A DNA stretch of 27,543 bases from Pelobacter sp. UBA5610 (GTDB lineage: Bacteria; Desulfobacterota; Desulfuromonadia; Desulfuromonadales; Syntrophotaleaceae), in the NCBI GenBank assembly GCA_002424645.1, contig DIKU01000109.1:2250-29792 (forward strand), read 5' to 3'. Made by a program: the position numbers and the translations under genes. Shown in pieces: positions 14,304 to 21,497 of the stretch. How positions within the stretch are numbered: position 1 is the first letter of the stretch; each line of letters starts with the position of its first letter. The notes beneath the pieces were generated by a model. The model saw only the letters and a program-made list of their open reading frames with translations. It was not told the origin of the DNA and made no database searches.

Positions 14304-14732
14304 ATGAGCACGCAGTTAGCAAAAAAATCCGAGATCAAAAAAAACTGGTATATTGTGGATCTGGACGGTAAAGTGCTGGGTCGAGCCGCGACTGAAATTG
14401 CTCGTGTTCTGCGGGGGAAGCATAAAGCTATCTACTCCCCTAGCGTCGATACCGGCGATTTTGTCGTTGTCGTGAATGCTGAGAAAGTCAAGCTGACCGG
14501 TAATAAGCTGGCCGCCAAAATGTACTATCATCATTCGGGATATCCGGGGGGATTGCGTGAAGCCACCGCCGCTCAGATGCTTGAAAAAAAACCCGAGGAT
14601 GTGATTAAGAAGGCTGTCAAGGGCATGCTGCCCAAGAACAAATTGGGGCGCGATATGTTGCGGAAACTGAAGGTTTATGCCGGCAGTGACCATCCCCACG
14701 ACGCTCAGCAGCCGCTTGAACTGAACGTCTAA
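14304..14732 (+). CDS. rplM: 50S ribosomal protein L13
   Basis: This large-subunit protein acts early in 50S assembly. The ATG at 14304 gives 142 residues, exactly the bacterial norm, with a good GAGAGGAA site upstream. Diagnostic segments are WYIVDLDGKVLGRAATEIARVLRGKHK, VVNAEKVKLTGNKL, YYHHSGYPGGLRE and AVKGMLPKNKLGRDMLRKLKVY. A longer in-frame start at 14187 would add an unrelated N-terminus and is rejected. rpsI follows after 28 bases, the near-universal rplM-rpsI pair. Confidence 0.98.
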   Translation: MSTQLAKKSEIKKNWYIVDLDGKVLGRAATEIARVLRGKHKAIYSPSVDTGDFVVVVNAEKVKLTGNKLAAKMYYHHSGYPGGLREATAAQMLEKKPEDVIKKAVKGMLPKNKLGRDMLRKLKVYAGSDHPHDAQQPLELNV

Positions 14733-14760
14733 GAATTCAGAGCCGAGTCAGGAGATAAAG

Positions 14761-15153
14761 ATGGCCGAACAAAGGTTCTACGCAACCGGCAAAAGAAAAA
14801 CTTCTATTGCCCGCGTCTGGCTGAAGCCGGGCGAAGGCAACATTACTGTCAATCGTCGCACTCTGGACGAGTACTTCGGTCGGGAAACCTCTAAAATGGT
14901 TATCCGTCAGCCTCTCGAATTGACCGATAATATCGGTAAATTCGATATTCAAGTGAACGTATGCGGTGGCGGTCCTTCCGGACAGGCCGGTGCCATCAAG
15001 CATGGCATTACCAAGGCCCTGCTGGAAGTTGATCCCGCATTGCGCGCCGTTCTTAAGAAAGCCGGCTTCATTACCCGTGATAGCCGTGCCAAGGAACGTA
15101 AGAAATACGGTCGCAAAGCTGCCCGTGCAGCGTTCCAGTTCTCCAAACGTTAA
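14761..15153 (+). CDS. rpsI: 30S ribosomal protein S9
   Basis: This small-subunit protein has a C-terminal tail that reaches the P-site tRNA. The 130 residues match the family length. YATGKRKTSIARVWLKPGEG opens the protein, GGGPSGQAGAIKHGITKALL is central, and the basic C-terminus ends in the conserved SKR. AGGAGAT lies just before the ATG. It is co-transcribed with rplM and closed by two consecutive hairpins. Confidence 0.98.
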   Translation: MAEQRFYATGKRKTSIARVWLKPGEGNITVNRRTLDEYFGRETSKMVIRQPLELTDNIGKFDIQVNVCGGGPSGQAGAIKHGITKALLEVDPALRAVLKKAGFITRDSRAKERKKYGRKAARAAFQFSKR

Positions 15154-15165
15154 TCCTCGTGTGTT

Positions 15166-15197
15166 ACAGGCCGGGAACGTTCGGCCCTGTATCTTTT
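15166..15197 (+). terminator. first of two terminator-like hairpins after rpsI
   Basis: ACAGGCCG (15166-15173) pairs with CGGCCCTGT (15182-15190) with one bulged base and is followed by atcttttc. It is a moderate intrinsic terminator candidate 12 bases after the stop. Confidence 0.5.
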
Positions 15198-15209
15198 CAG
15201 TCATGGTGC

Positions 15210-15240
15210 AAAGGGAAACCCGCGGGTTTCCCTTTTCGCT
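15210..15240 (+). terminator. 26-base perfect palindrome, second terminator after rpsI
   Basis: Bases 15210-15235 form a perfect palindrome: arm AAAGGGAAACCCG and its exact complement, followed by TCGCTTTT. As RNA it folds to an 11-pair stem with a CGCG loop. It lies 20 bases before the argC ATG and would terminate in either direction. Confidence 0.75.
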
Positions 15241-15255
15241 TTTGAGGAGGTTGTC

Positions 15256-16293
15256 ATGCTGAAAGTTGCCATTGTTGGTGCAAGTGGGTATACCGGGGTA
15301 GAACTGATCCGGTTGCTGCTTAATCATCCACAAATTGAGATTACTTGTGTCACTTCCAGGCAAAATGCCGGGACGAGTATCTCCAGTGTGTTTCCTTCGC
15401 TTCTGGGGCGTATCGATCTTCAGTTTGACCCCGTCGATCTCGATCTTATTATCCAGAAGTCCGATTTCGTTTTTACCGCTTTGCCTCACAAGGCGGCTAT
15501 GGAAGTGATCCCTGATCTGCTCAACGCCGGTAAAAAAGTTGTCGATCTGTCGGCTGATTACCGCTTGCGCGACGTCGCCGTCTATGAAGCCTGGTACGAC
15601 AAACATACCAGTCCCGAATTGTTGGATGAGGCCGTTTACGGATTGCCGGAACTTTTTCGCTCGGACGTGCGCACAGCGCGCCTTGTCGCCAATCCCGGCT
15701 GCTACCCTACAAGTATTGCCCTGGGGCTTGCCCCACTGCTTGAAAAGGGGTTGGTCGATCTGCAGTCCCTGATTATCGACAGTAAATCCGGCACCAGCGG
15801 GGCAGGCCGTTCAGCCAAAGTAGGTAGCCTTTATTGTGAAGTCAATGAAGGGTTCAAAGCCTACGGAGTCGCCTCGCATCGGCATACTCCCGAAATCGAA
15901 CAAACCTTGGGACAATTGGCCGGTCAGGCGGTGCAGGTCAGTTTTACCCCGCATCTTCTACCTGTCAGTCGTGGTATCCTTTCCACCTGCTATGCTTCCC
16001 TTAAGCAGTCCATGGATACCGCTGCACTTCAGCAGTTGTATGCACAACGTTACGCCGGCGAACCTTTTGTCCGTGTCCATCCTGTGGGTGACTTGCCCAA
16101 TATCCTGCATGTGCGCGGTAGCAATTGCTGCAATATCGGTGTGGTGAGTGATCCCCGTACCGGACGCGCCATTATTGTGTCGGTTATTGATAATCTTCTC
16201 AAGGGAGCCGCCAGCCAGGCTGTACAGAATATGAACTTGATGCAGGGTTGGGCTGAGGATTCAGGATTGAAGGATCTGCCTCTGTTCCCCTGA
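15256..16293 (+). CDS. argC: N-acetyl-gamma-glutamyl-phosphate reductase
   Basis: This NADPH-dependent enzyme makes N-acetylglutamate semialdehyde in the third step of arginine synthesis. The 345 residues are normal for the long-branch ArgC. VAIVGASGYTGVELIRLLLNHP is the nucleotide-binding start, LSADYRLRD follows, and VANPGCYPTSIALGLAPLL carries the catalytic Cys149. GTSGAGRSAKVGSLYCEVNEGFKAYG and SHRHTPEIEQ, with the conserved histidines, are also present. A strong GAGGAGG site (15244-15250) precedes the ATG. Because a terminator palindrome ends 20 bases upstream, there is no room for a promoter, so expression must come from read-through or from within that palindrome region. Confidence 0.97.
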   Translation: MLKVAIVGASGYTGVELIRLLLNHPQIEITCVTSRQNAGTSISSVFPSLLGRIDLQFDPVDLDLIIQKSDFVFTALPHKAAMEVIPDLLNAGKKVVDLSADYRLRDVAVYEAWYDKHTSPELLDEAVYGLPELFRSDVRTARLVANPGCYPTSIALGLAPLLEKGLVDLQSLIIDSKSGTSGAGRSAKVGSLYCEVNEGFKAYGVASHRHTPEIEQTLGQLAGQAVQVSFTPHLLPVSRGILSTCYASLKQSMDTAALQQLYAQRYAGEPFVRVHPVGDLPNILHVRGSNCCNIGVVSDPRTGRAIIVSVIDNLLKGAASQAVQNMNLMQGWAEDSGLKDLPLFP

Positions 16294-16327
16294 TGTTCGC
16301 ATCATTGTCAAAGGAGCGGTATTAAAC

Positions 16328-18190
16328 GTGGCTGAAAAGGGCTCCAGGTCCTCCAATTTGCATCGCTGTACGGATTTCTTGCCGACCAACCGGAAGGAAA
16401 TGGCCGCATGGGGCTGGAGCGACCTCGACATTCTGTTCGTAAGCGGGGATGCTTATATCGACCACCCCGCTTTCGGGGTTCCTCTGTTGGCGCGTTTGCT
16501 TGTGAGTCATGGATATCGGGTCGGTATCCTGGCCCAACCCGACTGGCGGCAGCCTGAGGCTTTGCGTGTCATGGGGCGGCCGCGCTTGTTCGCGGCCGTT
16601 TCCGGCGGCGCCATGGATTCCATGGTTAACCATTACACCGCGGCACGCAAACTTCGCAGCAATGACGCCTATACTCCAGGTGGCAGAGCCGGCGCACGAC
16701 CAAACAGAGCCGTGATCGCTTACACTGCCGCAATCAAGGGGGCCTTTAAGGGCTTGCCGGTCGTAATCGGTGGTATCGAAGCAAGTTTGCGCCGTCTGGC
16801 TCATTTCGACTACTGGTCGGATCAGATCCGTCGTTCGGTGCTGATCGATGCCAAAGCGGATCTGCTGCTTTATGGTATGGCAGAAAAGGCTGTGCTTGAA
16901 TTGGCGCAACGCTGCGCCGCAGGTGAGAGCCCCGGCCAGATTTCTGATTTGGCGGGAAGTGCCGTCATCAGCACGGTACCACCGGAAAAATGCGTGGAAC
17001 TGCCTTCTTTTGATGATGTCAGCCATGAACCTGAAGCTTTTAACCGTGCCTATTGCCTGGCTACCCGCGAGGCAAATCCTTATTGCGGGAAATCCATCGT
17101 GCAACGCCACGGATCTCGCTGGGTCCTGGTAAACCCGCCGTCACTCCCTCTTACGCAGTCGGAGCTCGATGAGATCTATGCCTTGCCGTTCAGTCGCCGA
17201 CCTCACTATAGCTACACCGAGCCTATTCCTGCATTCGAACAGATTCGTTTCTCAATAACCAGTCATAGGGGATGCTTCGGAGGTTGTGCTTTTTGCGCAA
17301 TTGCTTCCCATCAAGGGAAAATCATCCAATCGCGTTCACAATCTTCCATCATATCAGAAGCGGCGACAATCGCGCAGGATCGTGAATTTCGCGGAACCAT
17401 AACGGATGTGGGCGGCCCGACCGCCAATATGTTCGGCATGCGTTGCGGTCACCCCAAGGCGCATAAATCCTGTCGCCGGGAAGGGTGCCTTTTCCCGGAA
17501 CCGTGTCGGCATCTAGTTGTTGAAGATGAGTCCGCCTCGTCTTTGCTCGAGAAGGTCCGCTCGCTCCCCGCAGTTCAGCATGTGTTCGTCGCATCGGGGG
17601 TACGACTGGATCTGCTGGAACGCCAACCTGAATATTTTGGCCAATTGCTTAGCCATCATGTCGGCGGCTTGCTGAAGGTGGCGCCTGAGACCCTTAGCGC
17701 CAAGGTGGCTGAAATTATGCGCAAACCCGGCCCCGACTCATTTAGCGCTTTTCTTTCACGGTTTCGCCAGCATAGCCGGGAGTTGGATAAACGTCAGGCC
17801 GTGGTGCCGTATATGATAGCCGGTCATCCAGGTTGCAGTCTTGAGGATATGGTCGACACGGCATTGTTTCTGAAAGATCACGGGCTGAAGGTTGAACAAG
17901 TGCAGGAATTTACTCCTACTCCTGGAACGCTTGCTACCTGTATGTACCATACTGGAGTGGATCCGGAGACCGGGAAGGCTGTCCATGTCGCAAAATCGCC
18001 GAAGGAAAGGCGGTTGCAAAAAGCTTTGCTATTATCGCATTTGCCCGAAAATAAACATGATGTATTGCAAGCCTTGCAGGCATGTGGAAGGCAAGATGCT
18101 GCCGCCCGATTGTTGGGAGATGGTCCTGTGGCTCCCGGTAAAGCCGTTTCTTTCTCTAAGCGATCACCAAGGCGCTCGCGTAGGAAATAG
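16328..18190 (+). CDS. YgiQ-family radical SAM protein (UPF0313)
   Basis: A predicted radical S-adenosylmethionine enzyme of 620 residues with no established substrate. FLPTNRKEMAAWGWSDLDI and SGDAYIDHPAFGVPLLARLL near the N-terminus are the family signature, and IGGIEASLRRLAHFDYW lies near 150. The [4Fe-4S] motif is Cys316-x3-Cys320-x2-Cys323 in SHRGCFGGCAFCAIASHQG. APETLSAKVAEIMRKPG and VEQVQEFTPTPGTLATCMY are typical of its TIM barrel. The basic C-terminus (SPRRSRRK) may contact nucleic acid, which is speculation. The start is a GTG with AAGGAG 11 bases upstream. It follows argC by 34 bases and may be co-transcribed. Confidence 0.9.
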   Translation: MAEKGSRSSNLHRCTDFLPTNRKEMAAWGWSDLDILFVSGDAYIDHPAFGVPLLARLLVSHGYRVGILAQPDWRQPEALRVMGRPRLFAAVSGGAMDSMVNHYTAARKLRSNDAYTPGGRAGARPNRAVIAYTAAIKGAFKGLPVVIGGIEASLRRLAHFDYWSDQIRRSVLIDAKADLLLYGMAEKAVLELAQRCAAGESPGQISDLAGSAVISTVPPEKCVELPSFDDVSHEPEAFNRAYCLATREANPYCGKSIVQRHGSRWVLVNPPSLPLTQSELDEIYALPFSRRPHYSYTEPIPAFEQIRFSITSHRGCFGGCAFCAIASHQGKIIQSRSQSSIISEAATIAQDREFRGTITDVGGPTANMFGMRCGHPKAHKSCRREGCLFPEPCRHLVVEDESASSLLEKVRSLPAVQHVFVASGVRLDLLERQPEYFGQLLSHHVGGLLKVAPETLSAKVAEIMRKPGPDSFSAFLSRFRQHSRELDKRQAVVPYMIAGHPGCSLEDMVDTALFLKDHGLKVEQVQEFTPTPGTLATCMYHTGVDPETGKAVHVAKSPKERRLQKALLLSHLPENKHDVLQALQACGRQDAAARLLGDGPVAPGKAVSFSKRSPRRSRRK

Positions 18191-18302
18191 GCCGGGGTGG
18201 GGCTTCTAACGCCACCGGTTTCTATTGATTTTTGAATTATACGGTGTCTGGAGGGCAAAAGGATCGTTAGCGATGCGTCTGCTGTGCCAGTGCCCGGGAT
18301 TC

Positions 18303-18331
18303 TTGACAGGCTGTGCGGGGAAGATTACTAT
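18303..18331 (+). promoter_or_regulatory. sigma70-type promoter of the DUF2065 gene
   Basis: A perfect TTGACA (18303-18308), a 17-base spacer and TACTAT (18326-18331, 4 of 6). The predicted start near 18338 leaves a leader of about 25 bases before the ATG at 18362. Confidence 0.65.
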
Positions 18332-18361
18332 GACGCCCTTTGCCGGCATGGGAGAACGACC

Positions 18362-18550
18362 ATGATGGACTTTCTGGTGACCGTTGCAGGGGTAGTGATG
18401 ATTGTTGAGGGCGTTCCCTGGTTTCTTTCTCCGCCGAGAATGAAACGATTGCTGTTTGGTTTTATGGGGCTACCTGATCGCGCATTACGCAGCATGGGGT
18501 TGTTGCTGATGTTGAGTGGTTTATTGCTGGTTTACCTGGTTCGCGGCTAA
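18362..18550 (+). CDS. DUF2065 small membrane protein
   Basis: This 62-residue protein has two hydrophobic segments: about residues 3-20 (MDFLVTVAGVVMIVEGVPWF) and 43-60 (SMGLLLMLSGLLLVYLV). Between them lies a short polar loop, SPPRMKRLLFGFMGLPDRA. The arrangement matches the DUF2065/YjeT-like family of about 60 residues, whose function is not known; in other proteobacteria it often lies near hflC. GGGAG (18350-18354) lies 7 bases before the ATG, supporting this start over a longer frame from 18284 that would overlap the promoter. A short hairpin (18547-18568) without a T-run follows. Confidence 0.8.
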   Translation: MMDFLVTVAGVVMIVEGVPWFLSPPRMKRLLFGFMGLPDRALRSMGLLLMLSGLLLVYLVRG

Positions 18551-18568
18551 GGTCTGGTTGGACCTTGG
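18547..18568 (+). other. short hairpin after the DUF2065 gene
   Basis: CTAAGGTC (18547-18554) pairs with GACCTTGG (18561-18568), 8 pairs with one wobble and a 6-base loop. No T-run follows, so its role as terminator is doubtful. Confidence 0.3.
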
Positions 18569-18748
18569 CGGTTCGGTAGCTTTTGAGGATTGTCACGATG
18601 CCCAACCCGGGTCCGTATTCAGCAGCGGGGGTATAAAACCGGTGCTGTGCAACAGACGGAGCCACCGATAGGCGTTGACTTTACTGCATGGGTATGTTTG
18701 ATTGCTGAGGCTGTTTGTGCTCGGACAGCGGATAGGCTTTTTAGAACA

Positions 18749-19780
18749 ATGCGTTTGAGTGATTTTGATTTCGACTTGCCGGAGGAACTGATTGCTCAGC
18801 ATCCTTTGGCACAGAGACAGGCTTCCCGGTTGATGGTTCTCGACCGGGCTACCGAGCAGGTACAGTTGGCCCAGTTTGCGGACATCGCCAGCTGGTTTCG
18901 CGCAGGTGATGTGCTGGTTCTCAACGATACGCGTGTGATACCGGCACGGTTGCTTGGACACAAGGAAACCGGGGGACGCATTGAGGTGTTTTTGGTGCGC
19001 CGCCTCCCTGGCACGGAAGAAACCTGGGCCTGTCTGACCAAGAGTTCCAAGGCCCCCCGCCCGGGATCTATCCTGTTGCTTGGAGAAGGCCTTGAAGGTA
19101 CAGTGGTTGAGGGGGGGGAAGCTCCCTACCGGCATGTGAAGTTCACCTGTCAGGGTGATTTCAGTCGCGTGCTCGAACAGGTTGGCCGTATCCCCTTGCC
19201 GCCATATATCCGGCGGGAAGCAACCGTGGAAGATCGCACCCGTTATCAAACCGTTTTTGCTCGCACGTCGGGAGCGGTTGCCGCCCCCACCGCAGGATTG
19301 CATTTTACAGATGAAATCCTGCAGGGTCTGGCTGCCAAGGGGGTGGAAATTCGCTCCTTGACCCTGCATGTGGGTTTGGGAACCTTTCTGCCTGTGCGTA
19401 CCGATGACATCACCGAACACCGCATGCACCAGGAAAACTATTTCATTCCGCAGGACACCGCGGATGCCGTCAACCGGGCCAAGTCCGAAGGCCGCAGGGT
19501 TATCGCTCTCGGAACGACAAGTACGCGCACTCTTGAGTATGCTGTCGACCATCAGGGCCTTTTACAGGCCGGTGAGGGAACCTGTGACCTGTTCATCCGC
19601 CCCGGGTTCGCATTTCGTATCATCGATGGCCTGATAACCAATTTTCATCTGCCTTGTTCCACCTTGCTGGTCCTGGTGGCGGCATTGGCTGGCAGAGAAT
19701 TTATTCTTGAGGCATATCGCCAGGCCGTTGAGGAGCGTTTCCGGTTTTTCAGCTACGGTGACTGCATGTTGATCCTTTGA
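18749..19780 (+). CDS. queA: S-adenosylmethionine:tRNA ribosyltransferase-isomerase
   Basis: The product transfers and isomerises the ribosyl group of SAM onto preQ1 at position 34 of tRNA, forming epoxyqueuosine. From ATG 18749 it has 343 residues, as expected. MRLSDFDFDLPEELIAQHPL, DVLVLNDTRVIPARL, VGRIPLPPYIRR, VAAPTAGLHFT, LHVGLGTF and ITNFHLPCSTLLVLVAALAG are family landmarks in order. The ribosome site is weak. The frame stays open 53 codons upstream, but that extension bears no resemblance to QueA. tgt begins 10 bases after its stop, so the two queuosine genes form one unit. Confidence 0.96.
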   Translation: MRLSDFDFDLPEELIAQHPLAQRQASRLMVLDRATEQVQLAQFADIASWFRAGDVLVLNDTRVIPARLLGHKETGGRIEVFLVRRLPGTEETWACLTKSSKAPRPGSILLLGEGLEGTVVEGGEAPYRHVKFTCQGDFSRVLEQVGRIPLPPYIRREATVEDRTRYQTVFARTSGAVAAPTAGLHFTDEILQGLAAKGVEIRSLTLHVGLGTFLPVRTDDITEHRMHQENYFIPQDTADAVNRAKSEGRRVIALGTTSTRTLEYAVDHQGLLQAGEGTCDLFIRPGFAFRIIDGLITNFHLPCSTLLVLVAALAGREFILEAYRQAVEERFRFFSYGDCMLIL

Positions 19781-19790
19781 ACCAGAGAGT

Positions 19791-20930
19791 ATGTTTGCTG
19801 TGACCGATTTCAGGTTTGAACTTTTAAAGCAGGATAAGGACAGCCGGGCCCGTCGAGGGCGCATGACAACGAGGCGGGGCGTGGTTGAAACCCCTGTGTT
19901 CATGCCGGTTGGCACCCAGGGCACGGTCAAGGCTATTTTGCCTGAAGATCTTAAGACCGAAGGCGCCCAGATCATTCTGGCTAATACCTATCATCTGTTT
20001 CTACGCCCCGGTCATGAGCGGGTGAGGCGCCTGGGTGGATTGCACCGCTTCATGAACTGGGATGGACCCATTCTCACCGACAGTGGTGGGTTTCAGGTTT
20101 TCAGTCTGGGGCAGTTACGCAAGATTACCGAAGAGGGGGTGCGTTTTCAGTCCCACCTCGACGGGTCCCATCAAATACTTACCCCTGAAATTTCTATTGC
20201 GGTGCAGGAGGCTTTGGGCGCTGACATCATTATGGTGTTCGATGAATGTATCCCATACCCCTCTACGCGTACCTATGTTGCCGACTCTACCGCTTTGTCC
20301 ATGCGGTGGGCCGAGCGTTCCAAAAACGCACGAAGCGCACAGGACGGATCGGCCTTGTTCGGCATCGTACAGGGGGGGATGTATCCCGATTTGCGCCGTC
20401 AGAGCGCAGAACAACTCATGGATATCGGGTTTGACGGCTATGCGCTTGGTGGGTTGTCCGTCGGTGAAGAGGCCGAGCGGATGTATGAGATGATGGACGT
20501 CGCCTTGCCTGTGCTGCCCGATGACAAGCCGCGTTATGTCATGGGGGTTGGAACACCTGAAAATCTCATCGAAGGCATAGCCCGCGGTGTCGACATGTTC
20601 GATTGTGTCATGCCGACGCGCAACGCAAGAAACGGTACCCTGTTTACCTCTTTCGGGAAAATCACCATCAAGCAGGCTCGTTACGCCGACGATGACAGCC
20701 CCATCGATCCGGCTTGCACCTGTTACGTGTGCCGTAACTACAGCCGTGCTTATCTGCGTCATCTGTATCAAAGCAACGAAATACTGGCTTCGATGCTCAA
20801 TACCCGTCATAATCTGCACTATTATCTCGATTTGATGGCCCAGGCGCGTGCCGCTATTGAGCAAGATCGTTTTAGTGCATTCCGTACAGACTTTTATAAG
20901 GCCAGGAGCGCTGACGTTCTGTCAGACTGA
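19791..20930 (+). CDS. tgt: queuine tRNA-ribosyltransferase (tRNA-guanine transglycosylase)
   Basis: The product exchanges guanine 34 for preQ1 in GUN-anticodon tRNAs, the step before QueA. The 379 residues are typical. TDSGGFQVFSLG contains the proton-transfer Asp97. GVDMFDCVMPTRNARNG contains the nucleophile Asp271. Cys309, Cys311, Cys314 and His340 form the zinc site. All of these sit at a constant offset of about nine residues (five for Asp97) from the Zymomonas enzyme as I recall its numbering. The ribosome site is weak, and GTG 19800 is a possible alternative start. It lies between queA and yajC-secDF as in many proteobacteria. Confidence 0.97.
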   Translation: MFAVTDFRFELLKQDKDSRARRGRMTTRRGVVETPVFMPVGTQGTVKAILPEDLKTEGAQIILANTYHLFLRPGHERVRRLGGLHRFMNWDGPILTDSGGFQVFSLGQLRKITEEGVRFQSHLDGSHQILTPEISIAVQEALGADIIMVFDECIPYPSTRTYVADSTALSMRWAERSKNARSAQDGSALFGIVQGGMYPDLRRQSAEQLMDIGFDGYALGGLSVGEEAERMYEMMDVALPVLPDDKPRYVMGVGTPENLIEGIARGVDMFDCVMPTRNARNGTLFTSFGKITIKQARYADDDSPIDPACTCYVCRNYSRAYLRHLYQSNEILASMLNTRHNLHYYLDLMAQARAAIEQDRFSAFRTDFYKARSADVLSD

Positions 20931-21016
20931 ATAAGGGGCAACCCTCGTTCGAATTTTGTGGTACGCTGCTAACAACTCATAACTGCAGTATCAAAACCAA
21001 TCTAAAGGAGCCGTTT

Positions 21017-21328
21017 ATGTTTTGGATTTCCGAAGCTCATGCCATGGCATCGCCCCCCGGCGGTGAAAGCAACCCCTACGGAACGGTCATCATGCTGGTG
21101 CTGATGTTCGGTATCTTTTATTTTTTGCTTATTCGCCCTCAGCAAAAACGGGCCAAGGAGCATAAGCAACTGGTGGATGGACTTAAGGCCGGAGATCAGG
21201 TTATTACTGCCGGTGGTTTGCACGGCAAGGTAGCCAGCGTACAGGAAAATGTCGTTTCCCTGGAAGTGGCTACGGGTGTCAAGATCAAGATCAATCGTTC
21301 GTCCATCGTAAGTGTTGAGCAGAACTAG
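21017..21328 (+). CDS. yajC: YajC, Sec translocon accessory subunit
   Basis: A 103-residue membrane protein that associates with SecD and SecF. One transmembrane helix is visible (about residues 23-42; TVIMLVLMFGIFYFLLI). It is followed by the signature RPQQKRAKEHKQLVDGLKAGD and the small cytoplasmic domain VITAGGLHGKVASVQENVVSLEV. The length is typical of the family. AAGGAG lies about 9 bases before the ATG. It is separated from tgt by 86 bases and from secD by 169 bases, both without a convincing promoter or terminator. Confidence 0.95.
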   Translation: MFWISEAHAMASPPGGESNPYGTVIMLVLMFGIFYFLLIRPQQKRAKEHKQLVDGLKAGDQVITAGGLHGKVASVQENVVSLEVATGVKIKINRSSIVSVEQN

Positions 21329-21497
21329 AACGCTTCGGGCTTTTTGCCTTTAAACCTTTTTATTGACGGTGCTGGCGGTTGCCAGGTGCCAGGTGCTATT
21401 GAAACGTTTGGGAGACCGCTCTGTCGGTAAACTTTGTGCCTATGCACGGAGCCTGCGGAGCGCACTCCATTGATTGCGAAAGGAGTAGTGACTAGCC

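Noticed and set aside
18590..18748. A 53-codon N-terminal extension of queA
   Set aside because: The frame is open, but the residues do not resemble QueA; the family start MRLSDFDFDLP is at 18749.
18593..19552. Open frame of 319 codons on the - strand over queA
   Set aside because: It is a shadow of queA, with no family resemblance and no ribosome site.
21363..21396. TTGACG as a promoter for secD, and the adjacent tandem CCAGGTG repeat
   Set aside because: No -10 element lies at a suitable distance, and two copies of a 7-base repeat are too few to call a repeat element.
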